Assembly (NCBI GenBank): GCA_031763025.1
Contig: JASSKH010000020.1
Span: 1,574,756-1,638,755 of the forward strand
Direction of reading: 5' to 3'
Source: Macrocystis pyrifera
Taxonomy: Eukaryota; Sar; Phaeophyceae; Laminariales; Laminariaceae
DNA: 64,000 nt
The position numbers and the translations under genes were made by a program. Within the stretch, counting starts at the first letter, position 1, and each line of letters starts with the position of its first letter. This document shows positions 57,997 to 64,000 of this stretch, in pieces. The notes under the pieces are model-generated. The model saw only the letters and a program-made list of their open reading frames with translations. It was not told the DNA's origin and ran no database searches.

Positions 57997-59960
57997 CCCG
58001 ATGCACAGTCGGTTCTGTAAATACTCTGTAATACTCTACGTAGACTGATGGGACAACTAAAGTTACCCGTATACCTCTTGTTCTGGTTATGTATTGCAAA
58101 CACAGCCCCGATACCAATGCCTGTGAATATTATTGACCAGGTATCGTCAATACTACCTGTAGTACATTCGGTTCGTCAATCTGCCCTCCATGAATGTGAT
58201 GATGATCCCAATAAACGCCGCTGAAGCTCGGTTGTCCCCGCTCCCGCCGGTGTAGGCCATCCTACACAAGAACTCCGTACACAACAGACAAGAACCGGTC
58301 CCGAGGTTCTGGACACCGATAGGCTACCTCCGTAGAATGTGGTCCAGTGCTTTCGAGGGCTCGATGTATATCGGCATACCTGCTTCTGTTCCAATTTATA
58401 GATGCCAGTTATATGTTATTTCTTACTTAGACCAACCATCATGGGATATTATTTCTGAGCTCTCAGAACTGGGGTTTTAGGTCGAATATACTCGTTTTAC
58501 ACGGCAGGAAAGCCAAAAAACACCGATGGACTCCTCAACATGCTCCCCGTATTTTCTTGCGAGCTTTCACACGTTCAGGAACATTTTCTCGTTTCTCCAG
58601 AGTCCTAATTTGAATTTTGGAGATGCCAATCACTTTTCTCTGGAGGATCAGAAATAAGGCTGTCGGTCAGAACTGGGGCCAGAAAAAGTGGATCGTCGAG
58701 GATTTTTTTGTAAATAATCACGATGTCCTCAGAACCGGAAATAGGGACGAACAGTAGTCCTTCGACTACTCTGGAGAAACGGAAAAGTGCTAGAGAAAGC
58801 TTTCGGAAAACTAAAGGGGGCATCCTGAGGAGTTTACCGGTGTTTTTGACGGTCCCGTTGAGTGAATCACGGGTTTTCCGCTATAAAAGCCAGTTGTGAG
58901 ACCCGTTCGAATTTTTCCCATAATAGTTGGTCTTACTGTATCATTGTACGGGCAGTCGGAAATCGAGACTACGTCCCCGTTTGACCCAAGGAAACTATAA
59001 GTAAACGCGTGCAGGTGCGCGGGCGTTCTTCACATTAAACCGTTCTTTCTACCTGTCGACATCCAGCACAACCAGTGTCCGTGCCGATTCTTCAATCCTA
59101 TTATATAAATAGAAGAGAAACGAGTTCTTCTGTGGTACCAGTTATTATTGTTGACTATTCTCTCTTCCATGAAATATCTATGTCGTGCGTAATCAGTGCG
59201 ACAGGGGCATTGCGTTGTCTTATGCTCTGGACAGGTGGCCAATGGGGTACCTTGAGAGCAAACTCCGGTTTACACGGAAAAAAAAATCACTTCGAGCCAC
59301 AAATCTCAAGGTAGTTCATTGGCCAACGTGAACGTTTACAACGTCCCCGGATCCCGGATTGCGCCAACGTACGCGTCACAAAGGTACTCGGGCTGGGAAA
59401 CGTGCCAGGCCAGAGTGCTGAGTTTTTTGTTGCGGTTGTAGTGTTTGAGAGCACAGCAGATAAACCAAAATCGAAAACAACCCAACGAAACAAGAAAACG
59501 ACTTTGTTTGCTTATGAATGAATCTAGAATTATTATAAATATGTACGTGCTGAGCCTTATCCACACTTGACCTGGCACATATAACACACACCCGATGTAG
59601 ACTGCCATCGTCTACTGTAAAACCTATCGTGCGTTAACCCCCGGGGAGGGCGGACAGGCTCTTCTTCTAAATCGTTCACCTCTTACCCAGTGCCAGACCC
59701 CAATTGATCCATACCCACGAGTAGAGCTCCGTACTATAATAAAATATGGCCATCTCCCCTCCTATCTCAACCCTTCCCTGCCTTTGTCTTCTCAGTTCAA
59801 CCAACTGCCGTCAACACTATGAATGACCCTCTTCCCCACCCCTTCTTTTCGACGATTCAAAACCTCTCCACAAACCCTACATTTCCTGACGTTGCACCCC
59901 GGCCTCAAAATTTGGAACCGGGTACCTGACGTGGTGGGGGGCGGCTGAGCCGGAACCGGA
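57997..59960. other. Spacer, no secure gene
   Basis: It contains repeat D copy 3 (59037-59103) and the left half of a diverged direct duplication (59551-59760 with 60826-61090). Open frames lack motifs. Confidence 0.4.
59037..59103 (+). repeat. Dispersed repeat D, copy 3
   Basis: ACATCCAGCACAACCAGTGT and GCCGATTCTTCAATCC match the other two copies. TTCACATTAAACCGTTC upstream is shared with the inverted copy at 6327-6400. Confidence 0.75.
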
Positions 59961-61090
59961 ACCGGGTAATCGGGTCCCGAGAGACATGGGTACCCGGGTA
60001 CCCGTGTTACGATACACTATTTTCTCCCCTTTTAGCCTTTGGGCTGCAGCGGGTAAGGCAGACATGGGTACCGGGGTCCCGAGAGACACGGGTACCCGGG
60101 TACCCGCGTTACGAGACACTATTTGCTCCCCTTCCAGCGTTTGAGCTGCGGCGGGTGAGGCAGACACGGATACCGGGGTACCCGGGTACCCGGTTTACCA
60201 TACACTATTTGCTCCCCTTTTTTCGTTTGGGCGGCGGCATGGTAAAGTGGACACGGGTTACCATACACTATTCATGTGGCGCTCGATCTCATTGCCGAAA
60301 TCACATCGGTCTTTCTACGAACAGAAACATCGAAAGGTTGGGACTTCTCGTGAGTGGGATATCTTCCTGTGGTTCATGGTGAAGTAGGGTCGCATACGCT
60401 GTGGTTGGGGTATCCTGTATCGTGTGCGTCTGTGTACTCGTCATTTGTAGCGTGTTGTGCGAAAGCAGGTATTAATTTTAATAGGTGAATTCTCTATTAT
60501 CGGTATGTATGTAGTCTGCAGGGGCGAGAGATTAGAGTCCAGGGGCCCAGCTGCTGCTGCAGTGTATGCAGAAATCAAGGTATGCCCCAGTCTTGGGGCC
60601 GCCGTATAGAACGATTGTCGGGTGCCTGGGTATCCGGGTACCCGGGCACCGGTTATAGATACCCGCGATTCCGTTAGTTGGACCGGGCCGGTTCCGGTTC
60701 CGACGGTTCCGGGTATCCGACGGTTCCGGGTACCCGCGGGTACCCGGTTCTCAGTCAGACGGAGTGCACCTCTACGTGAAATCTTCCAGTTTTTTTATCT
60801 CGAATTTTATTCATTCGTGTTGGACCTTATCCCCACTTGACATATATTTCACACACCCGACGATACAGCCTGCCCACTTCTACTGGAAAACCTACCTCAC
60901 TTCCGCAACATCAACTATCTGCTGTGTCAGGTACAGCAACAATATTCACGGCTTTGCCAGCAGCAGCAGCTGCCATTGCATCATTAGCGGTCGCCGCGGC
61001 CACCTCTCATTTCAACTCGCCGACCTCTTACCCAGCCACAGACCCCAACTTCGCCACACCCACCAACAGAGTTCCGTACTATATGGTATT
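59551..61090 (+). repeat. Pair of diverged direct repeats about 1.27 kb apart
   Basis: CCTTATCCACACTTGACCTG at 59554 corresponds to CCTTATCCCCACTTGACATA at 60829, and ACCTCTTACCCAG recurs about 140-190 bases later in both. A GGTACCCGGG minisatellite lies between them. Confidence 0.6.
59965..60260 (+). repeat. Minisatellite, about 102-bp unit, three copies
   Basis: Units contain CGGGTACCCGGGTACCCG, TACGAGACACTATTTGCTCC and GCGGGTGAGGCAGACACGG. They start near 59970, 60071 and 60174. The GGTACCCGGGTACC core is itself palindromic and recurs at 60640-60750. Confidence 0.85.
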
Positions 61091-61099
61091 CTTCAAGTC

Positions 61100-62080
61100 T
61101 TATTACAGCGAGAATCGTGACGGGACTCGACGAGACAGATTAAGGCCACGGTGGCACGCTCAGGTCCGCTCAGGTCCTTTCATCCCCTACTTGTGAAAAT
61201 CGACATCATTTCAATAAAAAAAGGCAGTTACAAAACGAGACTGTCAGGTTTCGGACCAATAGAAGGCTGAGGGTTACTTGAGGCAAAGCACAAAGCACTC
61301 TGGAAACTCTGCGAATCGCTATCTGGCTTATCGGCGTGGTCAGCGGTGCTCGGGCATGCGGATCTATGGCGGCCCCACAAGGTAAGAGGGTTACCAGGGT
61401 CGTGAGGCATGTCGCCGACCAAAATTTGGTGGTATCCGGTGCACTGTGTGTCGAGAGCTGGTGTGGGCGTGTTCTAGTCACCGACAATCAGGCGTCCTAC
61501 CCCTGTGCTCGTCTCACAGACCGCGTAAACCACCAGAAGAAGGCTTCACCTCACCGCCGTGTTGTTTGAAGGTGATTCCTCCCCCGCAGCGTCGCAAACG
61601 AGCATGTATAAGTCGACTTTGGGCCCAAAAGGTCTGATTTTGGTCCGAAATCTGGACCGGAGGGGTGGCCAGGGTTATCGAGGCGTGCTTGTACAAGTAT
61701 TCACGCTGCACCCACAACACAAACACACACAACCAACCACGGCAACCACTGTCGCTGCCCTGATGTGTGGTCTATCACCTGCGGTGGAATTGGCGCACGA
61801 GGTGCCGTACAGCAGTAGAAGTTCATGTTTTGGTTATGCAGGTCTGGTAAGGTAACGTTGTGCTTAGGACCCACCCACGCGAAGACAGGGCCAGATGTAC
61901 CCGTTTTGAGGCCCGCCGTTCTCTTTGGCTTTGGCATACTCGGCCAAATGTCTCGCAGACCAAGGTAGCTGACATCCAGACGAATCTGTAGACCTAAGTT
62001 CCTGCGATGTACCCCAACGCGGCGGGCCTGGTTGGACCAATACCGTAAACATAGCATGCCAGAAAAACGTTGTTTATCGT
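61100..62080. other. Spacer, no secure gene
   Basis: Several overlapping open frames on both strands, none with recognisable motifs. One plus frame ending near 61190 is Ala-rich and overlaps the duplicated region, so it may be repeat-derived. Confidence 0.35.
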
Positions 62081-62650
62081 TAAAAAAAATGTTGTTTTCG
62101 TACCAGTTTAAGTATGTGCAGGCTCCCCTACCGGTAAGGAAAGCTTGCTGGATTCACCCGTATTGGGGGCAGCCATTCTTCTGTGGCTTTTCCCGTTGGA
62201 CAGAACGCCTACTCCATAGAACATGGTAATTTACACGTAGATGATTCTGTAGGCCTCTCTCGAGTCTTGCAGCCCAAGGTGGCGGAGCGGTTTGATCCGA
62301 TGACGTACCTAGAATGCTCGAAAAAATGTCGTAAAATCCTTCAAAAAATGATGTTTTTGTACCATTTTTAGTATGCGCAGGCTAGCCTACCGGTAAGAAA
62401 GCTTGTCGGAACCACCCGTAACGGGGGCAACCATTCAATGTTTGTTCGTCTTGGCTTGAACGCCTATTCCATAAAATAGGGCTGAATTCCGGACGGATCC
62501 ATGAACCCAATGCCCATGTTATTGCCTTATCCTGCAATGAAGAAAAATACAGTACCACATACCATTCAAACGGTGCTATGGTACCGTTATTCGCATGTGC
62601 AAGCTTGCCCAACTGTTGCAAAACAAAAGAACGTCAGGTCCACCCGTTTT
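62080..62650 (+). repeat. Tandem repeat, unit about 220-260 bp, two to three copies
   Basis: GTATGTGCAGGCTCCCCTAC (62112) recurs as GTATGCGCAGGCTAGCCTAC (62371), followed in both by CCGGTAAG-AAAGCTTG and later CGCCTA-TCCATA. A third, weaker unit begins near GCATGTGCAAGCTTGCCC (about 62594). Confidence 0.7.
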
Positions 62651-63630
62651 TGAGCTGCTGTTCATCGTGATCTCGGTACAGTGCCCACAAGGTCAGGGAT
62701 GGGATATAGATAATGTGAAGACCGTCCTATCAATAGCCCTCAAGAATATTTGCATTGTGATGTTGTCAAGAAAACACCAAAACCGTGAGTGTGACATACT
62801 GCAAGCACCGGCGTAGCGTTCAATAACAAAACCGCCTTTTCTTGTGCTGTGGGGATCATACGCAGGCGCGCACACAGCGCCTGTTCCGGTGAATGCTTCG
62901 GCGATGGATCTTCCTGCGATGTTGTGCGCTCAGCCACGACCGAGTCACTGGCGCCAGCAGGAAGAAGTTGAACGTGACCTGGGGCTCGAGGAGCAGGCCG
63001 TCAGCAAGTATTTTAGGAATTTGTGCGGAGGCACGCATGGCAGGAAGAATTGCGACGAGGCCGTTTCGCTCCCGCGGCATCAATAATAAAAAAAGCATTC
63101 TTATTTCTCGTCCTGGGGGGGGGGGGTGCATGGTGTACTACTAACACATGAACGCTTTGCTTTGCTCGCACAGCAAACATGTTGTAAACAATTTAACTCT
63201 TCGACTTGATTAGTTTTCGTGTTTCGCGGATGCCATTGCCAATAACTAAGCGTATCCCTATTTATTTGGCTACGGAAACAAGAAGGAACGCGTTTGTCGC
63301 TAAGCCCAAACACCAAAACCTTGTCAGACAACCGGAAAATTACAGCAAGTTTTAGTCCTGGCGTCCAAACTAGACCCTGCTCGCTCACCCGCCTAACTAC
63401 CACCCACGAAAAAAAATCCATCGATTTCAAAGGACAAAACAACTTCAGATATAGCGCATGCGTTCATACCACCAAAGCGCCAGCACATCCGTTTTACGAG
63501 CAAACTCTATCTTACAACAAACATCTCCACTGCGCCCATCAGTAACTGAACATAGGCACACGCTGCTTATCCCTAACCCAAGACACAATGTGCTCAGACA
63601 CAATGTACTGCGGCGAATCTGGAATTATTA
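62650..63630. other. Right flank, no secure gene
   Basis: Plus and minus frames at 62840-63130 both read fairly smoothly (for example SHWRQQEEVERDLGLEEQAV on plus), so strand cannot be decided. I call no gene. Confidence 0.3.
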
Positions 63631-63639
63631 CTCGCAACG

Positions 63640-64000
63640 AAGTACAACACGTTTTCGTCTGCGCTGCATCTCTGCCTGTGGTGCTCGAAAACGCCAGTGG
63701 GGGGGGGGGTGACGAGGATACCCTCCACCCCACCCCCCCGAAAAAAACAAATTAAAACGCCTATTTAGATTCTTCATCACTTCTGCCTAAAAAACGCCAG
63801 CACGGCCTCCTGGGGAACAACCTCCGTCATGCCGGGTGGGGATGTGGGGCGGGGGCGGGGGGGGGGGGCACGAGAGTGGACCCCCCCCATAAAGAAAACA
63901 TGCTCGCTCAATCAGATTCTCAATCACTCATGCCTAAGCAACGCCAGGGGGGGGGTAGCTGCTGGGGGGGGGAAGGAGGAGAGAGGTGTACTCATTTTCT
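63640..64000 (+). repeat. G/C-tract-rich tandem repeat at the window end
   Basis: Three units of about 150 bp share CATCACTTCTGCCTA and AACGCCAG followed by a long G tract (63698, 63840-63870, 63948-63970). The array continues beyond the window. Confidence 0.65.

Noticed and set aside
60837-61196. Ala-rich plus-strand frame of 119 codons
   Set aside because: It lies in a diverged duplicated repeat, and the sister copy at 59551 does not keep the frame.

Overview
This is eukaryotic nuclear DNA. One large minus-strand gene fills the left half, and a repeat-rich region fills the right half. The gene has 25 exons with GT-AG introns averaging about 1 kb. It encodes a secreted endo-beta-1,3-glucanase of glycoside hydrolase family 81 (GH81) with two C-terminal carbohydrate-binding modules of family 6 (CBM6). 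A laminarin-type glucanase, long introns, long poly-G tracts and many small non-autonomous elements make a brown alga (or related stramenopile) my best guess. That is inference; no rRNA, organelle or other marker gene is present.

Layout. 1-2884: no secure gene; a Q/N-rich low-complexity stretch, two weak candidate exons and one dispersed repeat. 2885-29704 (minus): the GH81-CBM6-CBM6 gene. I traced all 25 exons with consistent reading phase from ATG to TAA, about 1,111 codons. There is one exception: a single extra base in exon 21 breaks the first CBM6. 29717-35600: no gene, with one MITE and two fold-back repeats. About 35620-39917 (plus): a decayed non-LTR retrotransposon (LINE) with endonuclease, reverse transcriptase and C-terminal zinc knuckle, followed at 39950-40435 by a second LINE scrap. 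40940-41740: a satellite of seven copies of about 118 bp. 43890-45340: a diverged tandem duplication with a unit of about 0.7 kb. 46740-47780: a dispersed repeat and a long GTA triplet tract. 48230-48350: a tRNA-like promoter sequence in a fold-back. 49600-57430: a nest of 105-bp MITEs, a tRNA-derived SINE family and other short repeats. 57463-57996 (minus): a good but unrecognised coding exon. 58000-64000: repeats and minisatellites, no secure gene.

How it works together. The glucanase would be exported by its signal peptide. The GH81 domain would cut beta-1,3-glucan (laminarin or callose type) and the CBM6 modules would hold the enzyme on polysaccharide. Its GH81 catalytic residues are intact: Asp in YNDH/HFHY and the two Glu of ESSSE. 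The other elements are not functionally linked to it; several simply sit in its introns. Repeat families were recognised by eye, so copy boundaries are approximate to a few bases.
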